Shown here piece by piece: positions 7,290-16,919 of a stretch of DNA of 64,000 nt (position 1 is its first letter; each line of letters starts with the position of its first letter). This DNA comes from Pseudoalteromonas sp. SMS1 (GTDB lineage: Bacteria; Pseudomonadota; Gammaproteobacteria; Enterobacterales; Alteromonadaceae): the NCBI RefSeq assembly GCF_021530565.1, contig NZ_JAKGBI010000018.1, positions 62,001-126,000 of the forward strand. The letters are read 5' to 3'. The translations under genes and the position numbers were made by a program. A model generated the notes under the pieces. That model had not been told where the DNA came from, did not search any database, and saw nothing but the letters and a program-made list of their open reading frames with translations.

Positions 7290-9803
7290 CTACACCTTTA
7301 TGTTCACGATGGCATGCTTATCATAAAACTGTTTGACTTGCTGTGCATCTTCTTTCAGCTCTATTTCTCCAACTTGCAAGCCATGTGCTGCCAGCTTACT
7401 GCGCAGCGCATCTAAGTGAGGGTCAGCAAGTTGGCAAACACTCGCACTACTGCCAACAATCTCACAGTCAACAGCTTTATCCATGAGTTCTGCTTGGACA
7501 CTAAGTTGGCCAAGTACTTCGTAATCAAAGTTGAGTCTGACAAACCACACCTGTTTTTCTGGCATGCCAGACTTAGCCGGCTTTTTATACTGACCAATTT
7601 GTAACTCGCTTTGGCTGCACTCAGGTGGGGTTTTCAGTGGAAGAAATAAGTTGATCAGAAGTTGACTGTCGCTGTCAAATTTTTGTCCCAATGCTTGTCC
7701 CTGACTAGTTGCACTCATTGAGTTCTGAATAAAGCTTAAATCTTCCATTAAACTTTGTTGGGCCGACAAATTTACTGCTTGAATAAACTGTTTTGGTTGT
7801 TGGAGTTTATTTCCTGGAAAAATCGCTTCTACCATACTGGCGACACGCTGCTCTTGAGAGATGTTTTTTGGCAGCTGTGCATCTGATTGTGCCGTCAACT
7901 GCGTGCCTAGGAGGGTTACTAGCAGTTTATCTAAAGCCTGTGTAAAACTGCTCACGGGGACACTGGTATTCAGTGGTGACGCGATACTTGGCAAGCGAGT
8001 AAATAAATCTTGGCTAACTTCCTGTGCGGTAGACTTGTTTTCATCGATTAATCGCGAAAAAGCTTGATGAACAAGGCGAGTTAAATCCGCTGATTGTGAG
8101 CTCTTAAACGACTGCTTATCGGCAATTTTCTCGCTAAGAAGAGTTGCACTTGGTGATTGCTCTGAAGCTCTATCTACCAAAGCCGCAGCGCGAAGTGGCT
8201 TGCTGAGAATATGGGCTAACGGTAATGAAATCACAGCTGTGCGCTTACCCTCCACAGAATCTTGTGAAGTGATTTCTTTAAGGGGTCCTGGGAGTGCGTT
8301 TTTTGGGAGCGACTGATCGACGAGTTTGCTTTTTGTTAAGTTGAGTTGCTCAGCAGCATAGGGCTTCATATCCTTTGGTAATGCAGCAGCCATAACCTGC
8401 TGCAATAGTGCTAAGCGGGCTTCAAACGTCGGTTTTGAGTGTGGGTGATTTAAACTGGACAGGTGTGTTGAAGCCGGCGTCGCCTTCACCTGAGGGACTA
8501 TTGCCTGAGCACTTGTCGCTGGTTTACCTGGTTGCGTCATTAAATGTGAGGCTTTGATGGGGCTGTGAGCCTTATCGCTAGGCGCGGCAATTGAACTTGA
8601 TGCTTTAATGGTACCTGGCTCTGGGGTGAAACTGTGTTTTATCCCCTGTGCAAGTGTCATCAATGGGGCGATAGCCGGTCGCACTGCATTTTTAGAAATC
8701 AACGGTTGATGTAGATAATTTGATTTGTTAGGTATTAATTCGGGCACATTTACCATGCTTTTTGAAGCGTTTTTCTGCGTTGTTTGTGTACCGATACGAC
8801 TAAAGAATGGCTTATCAACAATGGCTTGTAGGGCGGTTTTCACAGTTTGCTTAATGTCTGCCAAAGAGACAGTAAAGAGCGGTTTATTATATTTCAAGGT
8901 GGGCTCTGAGGCATGCTTACTCGCCTGCTCGAGCTGAGCCTGAAAAGGTTGGGTGTCCAACTTCGGCAGCATATTTTTGATTGACGTGGTTAACTGAATG
9001 GTCGTCGTTTTTGTTGCAATCGCGACTTCAATGCCATCTGGCATGCCGTTGATTTTTACTGGGTGCCAAGCTTGTTGTTGTAGTTGATTGAGTTGAGTTG
9101 GTGTATTTGATTGTAGTTGGGCTATATGATGTTGATGTCGCCCTAGCTTCAGCACCCCTTTTTGTTGGGATAGTTGTACATAGTTTGTCGTTTGTTGACT
9201 CAAGTGCGTAACCAATTGCGCAATGGCTTTTTTGGCGATTGGCATTTGATGCAGTTTGTCGCCAAACATATTAAACAGCTGCATCTGTATTTTGTCCCCT
9301 TTATTACTCAGGCTGGCGATGAGTTTTTCCTCTTGTTTTAATAAATTGCCAATGCCTGCGGGTATCGGCATATTAATGCCCAGTTTGGGTAGTGTTACTT
9401 GAGTATTGGGTTGAGGTTTGATTTGTGCTTCAGTTTGCAAGGCACTATGGTCACCAAAGCCTTTGAGCAAACTTAATAAACTGAGTAATGACTGCGCTGA
9501 ATTGAGTGTTAATTTGGCCTCCGGTGTGGCCAGCGTAAGGACTGTACCCGTGGCGTCTAGTTTTAGCTGCGCCTCTGCTAGTTTCAAAGGTTGTTCTATG
9601 CTTGCTTGGCTGCTTAAGCGTATGGGTTGCCAGCGGCCCTCAAGCGCAACTTCCATCTGAATTGAATCAGGTTTAATCACAATATTACGCGCCAAAAACG
9701 TCTTGTCAGCTTCCAAAATAGCTTGGTTGTTGCTATGTTGTGAAGAAAACGTTGTTGTTGACACATTAGCCTGACTTTGTACAGGGATAGTTTGCTTGTT
9801 CAT
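7290..9803 (-). CDS. FliK-like flagellar hook-length control protein
   Basis: An 837-residue, Gln/Ser/Thr/Lys-rich protein of low complexity over most of its length. The C-terminal ~90 residues resemble the FliK/Flg_hook domain (VWFVRLNFDYEVLGQLSVQAEL ... LRSKLAAHGLQVGEIEL). FliK-type proteins are secreted rulers whose C-terminal domain contacts FlhB and switches export specificity. The downstream FlhB C-domain gene, 2 bases away, supports this. It is longer than typical FliK (about 400-650 residues). Whether this is the main fliK or a second FliK-like gene cannot be told from the window, because the flagellar operon itself lies outside. Confidence 0.8.
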   Translation of the reverse strand: MNKQTIPVQSQANVSTTTFSSQHSNNQAILEADKTFLARNIVIKPDSIQMEVALEGRWQPIRLSSQASIEQPLKLAEAQLKLDATGTVLTLATPEAKLTLNSAQSLLSLLSLLKGFGDHSALQTEAQIKPQPNTQVTLPKLGINMPIPAGIGNLLKQEEKLIASLSNKGDKIQMQLFNMFGDKLHQMPIAKKAIAQLVTHLSQQTTNYVQLSQQKGVLKLGRHQHHIAQLQSNTPTQLNQLQQQAWHPVKINGMPDGIEVAIATKTTTIQLTTSIKNMLPKLDTQPFQAQLEQASKHASEPTLKYNKPLFTVSLADIKQTVKTALQAIVDKPFFSRIGTQTTQKNASKSMVNVPELIPNKSNYLHQPLISKNAVRPAIAPLMTLAQGIKHSFTPEPGTIKASSSIAAPSDKAHSPIKASHLMTQPGKPATSAQAIVPQVKATPASTHLSSLNHPHSKPTFEARLALLQQVMAAALPKDMKPYAAEQLNLTKSKLVDQSLPKNALPGPLKEITSQDSVEGKRTAVISLPLAHILSKPLRAAALVDRASEQSPSATLLSEKIADKQSFKSSQSADLTRLVHQAFSRLIDENKSTAQEVSQDLFTRLPSIASPLNTSVPVSSFTQALDKLLVTLLGTQLTAQSDAQLPKNISQEQRVASMVEAIFPGNKLQQPKQFIQAVNLSAQQSLMEDLSFIQNSMSATSQGQALGQKFDSDSQLLINLFLPLKTPPECSQSELQIGQYKKPAKSGMPEKQVWFVRLNFDYEVLGQLSVQAELMDKAVDCEIVGSSASVCQLADPHLDALRSKLAAHGLQVGEIELKEDAQQVKQFYDKHAIVNIKV

Positions 9804-9909
9804 TATTCTAAATCAAATTTTCAGTAATCGTCTGCAACGTGTTATTCGTATTACCATATCACTATGATAGACTTACGCCCACATATAAGGGTCGCGAGAA
9901 TAACAAATT

Positions 9910-10533
9910 TTGCTAGAGATTAAGGCTTTAACGTGTATCAAACAAGAGCGTTGTTTGTTCGAGTCACTTAACTTTTCATTGTTACCTGGTCAAATCATGC
10001 AAGTAGAAGGCCCAAATGGTGCAGGAAAAACGTCACTACTTAGAATTATCTCTGGCTTTGCACGACCTGATGAAGGTAATGTACTGTTTAATAATCAAAA
10101 TATCACAGAAGACTACGATAGCTTTGCCGAGTCATTATTGTTTATTGGGCACAAAACGGGCGTTAATTTGCAATTAACGGCATATGAAAATGTGCAACAC
10201 TGGCTAGGGGTACACGGTTATCAATGTAATCGTGATGACATTTATCACCGTTTGGGTAAGCTGGGCCTTGTGGGGTTAGAAGATGTGCCTGTTAGAACGC
10301 TGTCGGCAGGCCAGCAGCGTAGGGTAGCATTGGTGAGGCTGTGGCTCAATCAGGCCAAACTGTGGATATTGGATGAGCCTTTTACGGCGCTCGATAAGCG
10401 TGGTGTAGCTATGTTGCAGAATCGCTTTCAAGCGCATTTAGATGGGGGTGGTTCTATTTTGTTAACAACTCACCAAGATCTCACCAGTTCATTTGACTCA
10501 TTACAAACACTGGTTTTGGAGTACCGACATTGA
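9910..10533 (+). CDS. ccmA: Heme exporter ATP-binding protein CcmA
   Basis: ATPase of the CcmABCD complex, which releases heme-loaded CcmE for cytochrome c maturation. The 207 residues contain Walker A GPNGAGKT (34-41), signature LSAGQQRRVALVRL, Walker B LWILDEPF and the switch histidine in LLTTHQD. The start used is a TTG; no better start gives the expected family N-terminus (LEIKALTCIKQ). It heads a cluster with ccmB overlapping by 4 bases. A TATGAT at 9863-9868 could be the -10 of the cluster promoter, but the matching -35 is poor. Confidence 0.95.
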   Translation: MLEIKALTCIKQERCLFESLNFSLLPGQIMQVEGPNGAGKTSLLRIISGFARPDEGNVLFNNQNITEDYDSFAESLLFIGHKTGVNLQLTAYENVQHWLGVHGYQCNRDDIYHRLGKLGLVGLEDVPVRTLSAGQQRRVALVRLWLNQAKLWILDEPFTALDKRGVAMLQNRFQAHLDGGGSILLTTHQDLTSSFDSLQTLVLEYRH

Positions 10534-11219
10534 TGCGAGCGAGTAATTCATATTGGACTCTGTTTTGTAATGTTTATCGAAAGGATGTGACGCTGGCATT
10601 TAGGCAACGAGCTGAAATCGTCAATCCCCTGTTGTTTTTTCTTATTGTGATTACACTTTTTCCGCTTGCGATAGGCCCTGAGCCAGCTCTACTAGCCCGG
10701 ATGGCGCCGGGTATTATTTGGGTCGCAGCGCTTTTATCTACTATGTTAGGGTTAGACAAGATTTTTCGTGATGATTACATGGATGGGTCGCTCGAACAGT
10801 TGATCGCCTCTCCGTATCCCTTGTCATTGGCCGTGCTGGCCAAGGTCGCCGCACATTGGACTGTGGCTGGGTTGCCAATGGTCATAATGGCGCCTGTGTT
10901 TGCGTTATTGATGAATTTGGAATCTCAGGCTCTGGGCGCTACGGTTCTTACGTTATTAATTGGAACACCGTTATTGAGTTTTATCGGTGCCATTGGGGCA
11001 GGCCTAACCGTCGGCCTGCAAAAAGGAGGTATATTAATGAGTTTACTTGTGTTGCCTCTATATATCCCTGTACTTATTTTTGCAACTTCCGCGATTGATA
11101 CTAGCAGCATGTCGCTAGCATACAGCGGGCAGCTTGCAATCCTTGGTGCTATGCTTGCCGTCGCATTTGTCGCAGCACCAATTGCCATATCGTCAGCTTT
11201 AAGAGTGAGTGTAAGTTAA
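10530..11219 (+). CDS. ccmB: Heme exporter membrane protein CcmB
   Basis: A 229-residue inner-membrane protein with about six hydrophobic segments, the permease partner of CcmA. Typical CcmB features are visible: a charged N-terminal stretch (YRKDVTLAFRQRAEIVNPLLFFLIV), GIIWVAALLSTMLGLDKIFRDDYMDGSLEQL, and GLQKGGILMSLLVLPLYIPVLIF. It overlaps ccmA by 4 bases and is followed by ccmC after one base, so translation of the three is probably coupled. Confidence 0.96.
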   Translation: MMRASNSYWTLFCNVYRKDVTLAFRQRAEIVNPLLFFLIVITLFPLAIGPEPALLARMAPGIIWVAALLSTMLGLDKIFRDDYMDGSLEQLIASPYPLSLAVLAKVAAHWTVAGLPMVIMAPVFALLMNLESQALGATVLTLLIGTPLLSFIGAIGAGLTVGLQKGGILMSLLVLPLYIPVLIFATSAIDTSSMSLAYSGQLAILGAMLAVAFVAAPIAISSALRVSVS

Positions 11220-11220
11220 A

Positions 11221-11958
11221 ATGTGGAAGTGGTTACATCCTTATGCTAAAGCGGAGCGTGCTTACCAGTTGTGTAACACCTTGCTTCCGTACTTTGCCGT
11301 AGTATCCGTGCTGTGTATTGTTGTTGGATGGGTTTGGGGCTTAGCGTATGCGCCAGCCGATTATCAACAAAAAGACAGTTATCGAATTATTTTTATTCAT
11401 GTCCCGTCGGCTATTCTCTCTATGGGAGCCTATTCATCCATGGCTGTGGCCGCAATTATCGCGCTGGTTTGGCAACTTCGTAACGCTGAGCTCGCCGTGA
11501 TTGCGATTGCGCCTGTTGGCGCGGCGATGACTGCGATTGCACTTATCACAGGCGCCGCTTGGGGGAAGCCTATGTGGGGCGCATGGTGGGTATGGGATGC
11601 TAGATTGACGTCAGAACTTATTCTTCTGTTCCTGTATTTAGGTGTTTTATCTTTGTATCACGCTTTTGAAGATAAAAAAGCAGGGGGAAGAGCTGCGTGT
11701 ATACTGGCCATCGTGGGGGTAGTAAATCTACCTATTATCCATTTCTCAGTGGAGTGGTGGAATACCTTACATCAAGGCGCCACCATTACAAAGTTTGACA
11801 CGTCAGCTATCGACCCATCAATGCTGTGGCCATTATTAATTAATTTATTGGGCTTTGCCGCGCTTGTTGGTGCGATGTCTTTGATCCGTCTAAAAAATGA
11901 AATTATGCAAGCAGATAAGCACCGTCCTTGGGTGCGTCAATTAGTGAGTCGGGGTTGA
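11221..11958 (+). CDS. ccmC: Heme exporter protein CcmC
   Basis: A 245-residue six-helix inner-membrane protein that binds heme and hands it to CcmE. The tryptophan-rich periplasmic WWD motif is present (WGAWWVWDARLTSELILLF), as are the flanking heme-ligand histidine regions IFIHVPSA and HFSVEWWNTLHQGA. It starts one base after ccmB and ends 2 bases before ccmD. Confidence 0.97.
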   Translation: MWKWLHPYAKAERAYQLCNTLLPYFAVVSVLCIVVGWVWGLAYAPADYQQKDSYRIIFIHVPSAILSMGAYSSMAVAAIIALVWQLRNAELAVIAIAPVGAAMTAIALITGAAWGKPMWGAWWVWDARLTSELILLFLYLGVLSLYHAFEDKKAGGRAACILAIVGVVNLPIIHFSVEWWNTLHQGATITKFDTSAIDPSMLWPLLINLLGFAALVGAMSLIRLKNEIMQADKHRPWVRQLVSRG

Positions 11959-11960
11959 TT

Positions 11961-12167
11961 ATGCAGTTTGAATCATTTAGCGACTTTATCGCCATGGGTG
12001 GTTATGGGTTTTATGTTTGGCTCTCTTTTGGGAGTTGCTTAGCCATTATTTTAGGATTGCTATTTGTTTCTCTACACGAAGGAAAGCGTTTAAAACAACA
12101 AGTTAAAATGCAGATGTCTAGAGAAGAGCGTATCAAAAAAGCAAAAGAAGCGGAGGCACAGGCATGA
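11961..12167 (+). CDS. ccmD: Heme exporter small subunit CcmD
   Basis: A 68-residue protein with one membrane helix (about 12-38) and a basic coiled-coil tail (SREERIKKAKEAEAQA), typical of CcmD, which stabilises the CcmC-CcmE-heme complex. The frame can be extended upstream to a TTG inside ccmC, but the ATG at 11961, just after the ccmC stop, gives the normal family N-terminus (MQFESFSDFIAMGGYGFYVWLSF). It overlaps ccmE by 4 bases. Confidence 0.93.
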   Translation: MQFESFSDFIAMGGYGFYVWLSFGSCLAIILGLLFVSLHEGKRLKQQVKMQMSREERIKKAKEAEAQA

Positions 12168-12643
12168 ACCCGAGAAGAAAAAAGCGTATGTTTACGGTGC
12201 TTGCTGTCATATTTGGCATTGGCTCTGCGGTTGGCTTAACGCTTTATGCCCTGCAAGAAAATATCAATTTATTCTATACCCCCAGCGAATTGGTTAATGG
12301 GAAGGGTCCGGGGTTAGAGAAGCCGACGCTGGGTCAAAAGCTCCGTATTGGCGGAATGGTGGTACCAGGTTCAGTTGTCAGAGATGAAAGTTCGCTTGAT
12401 GTTGAGTTCAAGCTAATTGATACCGGGCCTTTGGTCACCGTGCGTTACAAAGGGATTCTGCCGGATCTATTTCGTGAGGGTCAGGGTATTGTTGCGCAAG
12501 GGACACTAATTGAGTCTGACGTAATTGAAGCGTTCGAAGTACTAGCTAAACACGATGAGGAATACATGCCCTCAGAAGTTGCCGAGGCTGTAAAAGGTAT
12601 TAAACACGAAAAGCCCAAATACAACATAAATAGCGAGAACTAG
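12164..12643 (+). CDS. ccmE: Heme chaperone CcmE
   Basis: A 159-residue periplasmic heme carrier with an N-terminal membrane anchor (about residues 9-29) after a basic NPRRKKR start, and an OB-fold domain. The covalent heme-attachment histidine is His130 in LAKHDEEYMP, with the conserved Tyr134. It passes heme to CcmF. It overlaps ccmD by 4 bases, and ccmF starts one base after its stop. Confidence 0.97.
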   Translation: MNPRRKKRMFTVLAVIFGIGSAVGLTLYALQENINLFYTPSELVNGKGPGLEKPTLGQKLRIGGMVVPGSVVRDESSLDVEFKLIDTGPLVTVRYKGILPDLFREGQGIVAQGTLIESDVIEAFEVLAKHDEEYMPSEVAEAVKGIKHEKPKYNINSEN

Positions 12644-12644
12644 T

Positions 12645-14597
12645 ATGATCCCTGAAATAGGATATTTTGCCCTAGTCTTAGCTATGGCACTAAGCTTACT
12701 GCTGTGTATTTTTCCATTGTGGGGCGCATATACGGGCAATCTAAGGCTAATGAGAGCGGCACCCTCGTTGGCCATTGGACAATGCCTACTGGTATTCTTT
12801 GCATTTGCTGTTCTCATATACATTACGTTGACTGATGATTTTACTGTTGCGTATGTAGCACATCACTCTAGCAGTACATTACCCTGGTATTACAAAGTCA
12901 CCTCTACTTGGGGTGGACATGAAGGCGCAATTTTGCTGTGGCTTGTAATGCAATCAGGATGGACGGCTTTAGTGGCAATGATGTCCAAGTCCTTACCTTG
13001 GGTATTGCGTGCACGTGTATTGGGTGTATTAGGGTTTTTGGGTGTTGGTTTTATGCTTTACACGCTTTGGATGTCTAGTCCATTTGAGCGTTTATTGCCT
13101 TATTTTCCTGTAGAGGGCCGAGATCTGAATCCGTTACTTCAAGATCCCGGTATGATCATTCACCCACCATTACTGTACATGGGCTATGTCGGCCTATCGG
13201 TGTCGTTTTCTTTCGCCATTGCAGCACTACTAACTGGTAAATTAGATAACACATGGGCTAAGTGGTCTCGCCCATGGACGATGGCTGCATGGGCATTTCT
13301 GACTTTAGGTATCACTATTGGCAGTTGGTGGGCATACGCAGAGCTTGGCTGGGGTGGCTGGTGGTTCTGGGACCCCGTTGAAAATGCATCCTTAATGCCT
13401 TGGCTAGTTGCCACAGCATTGTTACATTCACTCGCCGCGACGGAGAAGCGGGGGGTGTTTAAATCATGGACTGTGCTGCTGGCAATCGCAGCATTTAGTT
13501 TATGTTTACTTGGTACGTTTATCGTCAGGTCGGGCATTATTGTGTCGGTGCATGCGTTTGCAACTGATCCCGATAGAGGTCTTTATATTTTGTCATTCCT
13601 TGCCGTTGTCGTTGGTGGTAGTTTGGCACTGTACGCAACACGTGTAGCGCAAGTCCACAGTGAAGGACGGTATCGATTTGTCTCACGAGAAGTCGGACTT
13701 TGGTTGAATAATATCTTTCTAGTTGTTGCCACTCTCATCGTACTGTTGGGGACGTTGTTGCCCATGATCCATAAGGAGCTCGGGTTGGGATCTATTTCGA
13801 TAGGGGTGCCTTTTTTCAATCAGATGTTTGCCATTCTAATTGTGCCTTTTGCTATTTTACTTGGCTTGGCACCAATGTTGCGATGGAAGCAAAACAAACT
13901 GACAGGATTGGTTAAAAAGTGGGGCGTGATTGTTGCACTGAGCATTGTAACAACAGCGGCCTGGCTGTTTTCAAGCTATGAAAAAGTAACACCACTCACA
14001 TTTATGGCGACCGCTTTAGCCGTGTGGATTGTGTTTGCAACTGCTTCTGATCTGCTACAAAAAGTAACGAGTCAAAAATCGGTAACCGAAGGGGTTAGGC
14101 GCATCGGACTGAGCTACTGGGCAATGATGCTGGGTCATGTTGGCCTTGCGTTTGTGATTGCCAGTGTGACCCTTACTTCTGCCTATTCAGTAGAGCGTGC
14201 CGTGGCGATGAAGCCGGGCGATATTGCAATGTTAAACGAGTACCAGTATCGCTTTGAGGGAGTGAAAGAAGTTCGTGGACCGAACTACAGTGGTCATGCT
14301 GGTGTGGTTACGGTATTGAAAGAAGACGAGTTTGTCACTGAGCTCTATGCAGAAAAGCGCCTGTATGATATTGGCATGCAATTTATGACGGAAGCAGCCA
14401 TTGATGACGGCTTTTTTAGAGACTTATACCTCGCCTTAGGTGAACAATTAAGCCAAGGCGCATGGTCGTTGCGAATTTATCATAAGCCGTATGTACGATG
14501 GATGTGGCTGGGTGGGTTACTCATTGCTTTGGCTGGATTCATTGTACTAGGCGATAAACGCTATCGTCGCCGTGCAGAAAAAGGGATAAAAGGATAA
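12645..14597 (+). CDS. ccmF: Cytochrome c heme lyase subunit CcmF
   Basis: A 650-residue polytopic inner-membrane protein, core of the heme lyase that attaches heme to apocytochrome c. The WWD signature is present (WGGWWFWDPVENASLMPWL), as are the heme-ligand histidine contexts (HPPLLYMGYVG, LLHSLAATEKRG) and the periplasmic domain near the C-terminus. Length matches the family. It sits tightly between ccmE and ccmG. Confidence 0.97.
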   Translation: MIPEIGYFALVLAMALSLLLCIFPLWGAYTGNLRLMRAAPSLAIGQCLLVFFAFAVLIYITLTDDFTVAYVAHHSSSTLPWYYKVTSTWGGHEGAILLWLVMQSGWTALVAMMSKSLPWVLRARVLGVLGFLGVGFMLYTLWMSSPFERLLPYFPVEGRDLNPLLQDPGMIIHPPLLYMGYVGLSVSFSFAIAALLTGKLDNTWAKWSRPWTMAAWAFLTLGITIGSWWAYAELGWGGWWFWDPVENASLMPWLVATALLHSLAATEKRGVFKSWTVLLAIAAFSLCLLGTFIVRSGIIVSVHAFATDPDRGLYILSFLAVVVGGSLALYATRVAQVHSEGRYRFVSREVGLWLNNIFLVVATLIVLLGTLLPMIHKELGLGSISIGVPFFNQMFAILIVPFAILLGLAPMLRWKQNKLTGLVKKWGVIVALSIVTTAAWLFSSYEKVTPLTFMATALAVWIVFATASDLLQKVTSQKSVTEGVRRIGLSYWAMMLGHVGLAFVIASVTLTSAYSVERAVAMKPGDIAMLNEYQYRFEGVKEVRGPNYSGHAGVVTVLKEDEFVTELYAEKRLYDIGMQFMTEAAIDDGFFRDLYLALGEQLSQGAWSLRIYHKPYVRWMWLGGLLIALAGFIVLGDKRYRRRAEKGIKG

Positions 14598-14600
14598 CAA

Positions 14601-15179
14601 ATGAATCGCAAGATATTAGGCTTTTTGCCCTTTCTAATTTTCGTGTTTTTGTGTGTGTTCTTGTACCAAGGATTATTTGGCAACCCAAGAGAACTGCAGA
14701 CTGGTCGACTTGGGCAAGCTATGCCAAGTTTTAACTTACCTGATCTGATGAATGAGCAAAAACGTTGGACAGAAAAAGATTTATTGGGCGAAGTATATTT
14801 AATGAATGTCTGGGGGACTTGGTGTCCCACATGTATCGCTGAACTGGGGTATTTGACCAAGTTAAGGGAGCAGGGCATTAAGATTGTGGGCCTGTATTAT
14901 GAGCAGGCTTACGATGCTGACTTTGGCGATCAGTTTAATATTCACGCGTTGCGTGAAGAAGTAGATACGATGTTAAGTCGAGCGGGTAACCCATATCAAT
15001 TTAATATCCTAGATTTAGAGCGTAGCTTGGCTTTAGATTTAGGTGTCTCAGGTGCACCTGAAACTTTTTTAGTTGATAAGTCTGGCACTATTTTACTGCA
15101 CCATACAGGAGATATTAATCAGAGAGTTTGGCGCAGTAAGTTTTTACCAGCCCTTGAGGAGCTACGTGATGAAAATTAG
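14601..15179 (+). CDS. ccmG: Thiol:disulfide interchange protein CcmG/DsbE
   Basis: A 192-residue membrane-anchored thioredoxin that keeps apocytochrome c cysteines reduced. There is one N-terminal membrane helix (about 6-24), the active site WCPTC (Cys75, Cys78) and a cis-proline segment SGAPETFLVD. Its 3' end overlaps the start of ccmH by 11 bases. Confidence 0.97.
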   Translation: MNRKILGFLPFLIFVFLCVFLYQGLFGNPRELQTGRLGQAMPSFNLPDLMNEQKRWTEKDLLGEVYLMNVWGTWCPTCIAELGYLTKLREQGIKIVGLYYEQAYDADFGDQFNIHALREEVDTMLSRAGNPYQFNILDLERSLALDLGVSGAPETFLVDKSGTILLHHTGDINQRVWRSKFLPALEELRDEN

Positions 15180-15645
15180 AAGTGTGATCGTGCTTGTGGT
15201 GGTGTTACTTTGCAGCATTAGTTTGGTTGAAGCTGCTGAGGACAAATATCAATTTAAAAGTGTTGAACAAGAGCAAACATTTCGAGAACTCACTTTAGAA
15301 CTTCGTTGCCCCAAATGCCAAAACCAGAATATTGCAGACTCAGATGCCGTGGTTGCTAAAGATCTCCGTGACAAGGTTTTGGCGTTAGTACATGAAGGCA
15401 ACTCAAAGCAAGAAGTCATTGATTACATGATCGACCGTTATGGTTACTTTGTTCATTATCAACCGCCAGTTACGCCCGCCACAATTATTTTGTGGGTGCT
15501 GCCTGTTATCATTGTCGTACTGGGTTTTGGTTTTATCGTTTTTCGCCAGAAAAAAGCCGCTAAAAAGCAGCATTGGAGCGAAGAAGATGAAAAGTTGCTT
15601 GGGCAACTTATCAAGCAGTATCAGCGTAAGGAGCGTCATTCATGA
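15169..15645 (+). CDS. ccmH: Cytochrome c biogenesis protein CcmH (CcmL-type)
   Basis: A 158-residue periplasmic thiol oxidoreductase with a signal peptide (cleavage near VEAAED), the LRCPKC motif (Cys47, Cys50), the conserved three-helix fold and a C-terminal membrane helix (about 104-123). The frame runs upstream into ccmG, but the ATG at 15169 gives the signal peptide directly. It corresponds to the N-terminal half of E. coli CcmH; the second half is the separate ccmI here. Confidence 0.95.
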   Translation: MKIRSVIVLVVVLLCSISLVEAAEDKYQFKSVEQEQTFRELTLELRCPKCQNQNIADSDAVVAKDLRDKVLALVHEGNSKQEVIDYMIDRYGYFVHYQPPVTPATIILWVLPVIIVVLGFGFIVFRQKKAAKKQHWSEEDEKLLGQLIKQYQRKERHS

Positions 15646-16919
15646 ATGAGCTGTCACAAATGTGGGGGGTGTTTGCATTATTGGCTGTCCTCAGCTGCTT
15701 ATTCGTCGTTGCGCCTTTTATGCGTAAAGAAAAATTAGTTTCAGTTGACCATGATGCTAATGCCGAGCGTATTGATATTTTTAATCAACGACTGGAAGAG
15801 TTGCAAGTTGAGCTCGATAACCAACGCATAGAATGCAATGACTTTGATGAGTCCGTCATTGAAATGAAAAGACGCTTATTAAATGAGTTATCTCCTGAGC
15901 GTACATTGGATACGCGTGGTAATAACTTTGTGCTTGCAGCGACTGGTGTGGCGTTTACCCTTGTTGTCAGTGGCGTATTTTACTACTTCACTGGCAGCCA
16001 TCAACAAATTGCAAATTGGCATAAGGCATTTGAGAAATTACCTGAATACGGTCAACGTGCTGTGCTCCAAACTGGTGAACCGCTCAGTGCAAACGAATTG
16101 CAGGCGTTTGCACTAGGCTTGCGGACCAAGCTTGCAAATAGTGGTGATGATGCAGTCGCGTGGATGTTGCTTGGTCGTGTTGCCATGTCGCTCAATGACT
16201 ACGAAATGGCGATGCAAGCGTTTGATAAGGCCCTAATCATGCAGCCTGACAATCACAATGTGTTGGTAAATTATAGTCAGGCATTATTGATTGAAGGCAC
16301 AGAAGCCAGCGTAAATCGGGCCGCTCAGATGCTGTCACGTGTATTGAGGCAAGATCCACAGAATATTGATGCAATTTCTTTGCTCGCACTGATTGCATAT
16401 GAACGAGAAGATTGGTTGGAAGCGAAAACAGCGTTTGAGGTATTACTCTCAACCATGACTCAAAATGATCCGCGTTATAGCATGGTTGCCCAGCGCATTG
16501 CGGATATTGAGGCAAAGCTAGAGACTAAAAGTGCCCAACTGAGCCCGCCTTATTCAGGACCTGAGCTTGCGGTCAATGTTAATATTGCGCCATCTTTAGC
16601 CGAACAAATTCCGAGCAGGGCAACACTCTTTGTGTTCGCAAAAGCAGCAAATGGACCAAAAATGCCGCTTGCAGTAAAAAAACTTACAGTTTTTAACTTG
16701 CCTTTACTGGTCAATTTGAATGATAGTATGGCGATGATGCCAGATCTGAAGTTATCGAACTTTAATGAAGTGGTGATAACTGCGCGTATTTCAGTGGATG
16801 ATTCCGTGAGTCTTCAGGGGGGAGAACTTGAAGGTAACTCTGAGGTGATCGTTTTACGTGAAGGTACGCAACAGGTCGATGTAACTATAAGTCGTGTTAT
16901 AACCAGCACAGGAAGCTAA
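15642..16919 (+). CDS. ccmI: TPR cytochrome c biogenesis protein CcmI/CycH
   Basis: A 425-residue protein that presents apocytochrome c to the heme lyase. There are two membrane helices (about 5-25 and 88-108) with a cytoplasmic leucine-zipper-like loop between (QRLEELQVELDNQRIE). TPR repeats cover about 150-275 (AWMLLGRVAMSLNDYEMAMQAFDKAL and following), and a beta-rich C-terminal periplasmic domain ends the protein. It overlaps ccmH by 4 bases, and its stop codon is directly followed by the mlaA ATG. Confidence 0.93.
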   Translation: MNELSQMWGVFALLAVLSCLFVVAPFMRKEKLVSVDHDANAERIDIFNQRLEELQVELDNQRIECNDFDESVIEMKRRLLNELSPERTLDTRGNNFVLAATGVAFTLVVSGVFYYFTGSHQQIANWHKAFEKLPEYGQRAVLQTGEPLSANELQAFALGLRTKLANSGDDAVAWMLLGRVAMSLNDYEMAMQAFDKALIMQPDNHNVLVNYSQALLIEGTEASVNRAAQMLSRVLRQDPQNIDAISLLALIAYEREDWLEAKTAFEVLLSTMTQNDPRYSMVAQRIADIEAKLETKSAQLSPPYSGPELAVNVNIAPSLAEQIPSRATLFVFAKAANGPKMPLAVKKLTVFNLPLLVNLNDSMAMMPDLKLSNFNEVVITARISVDDSVSLQGGELEGNSEVIVLREGTQQVDVTISRVITSTGS

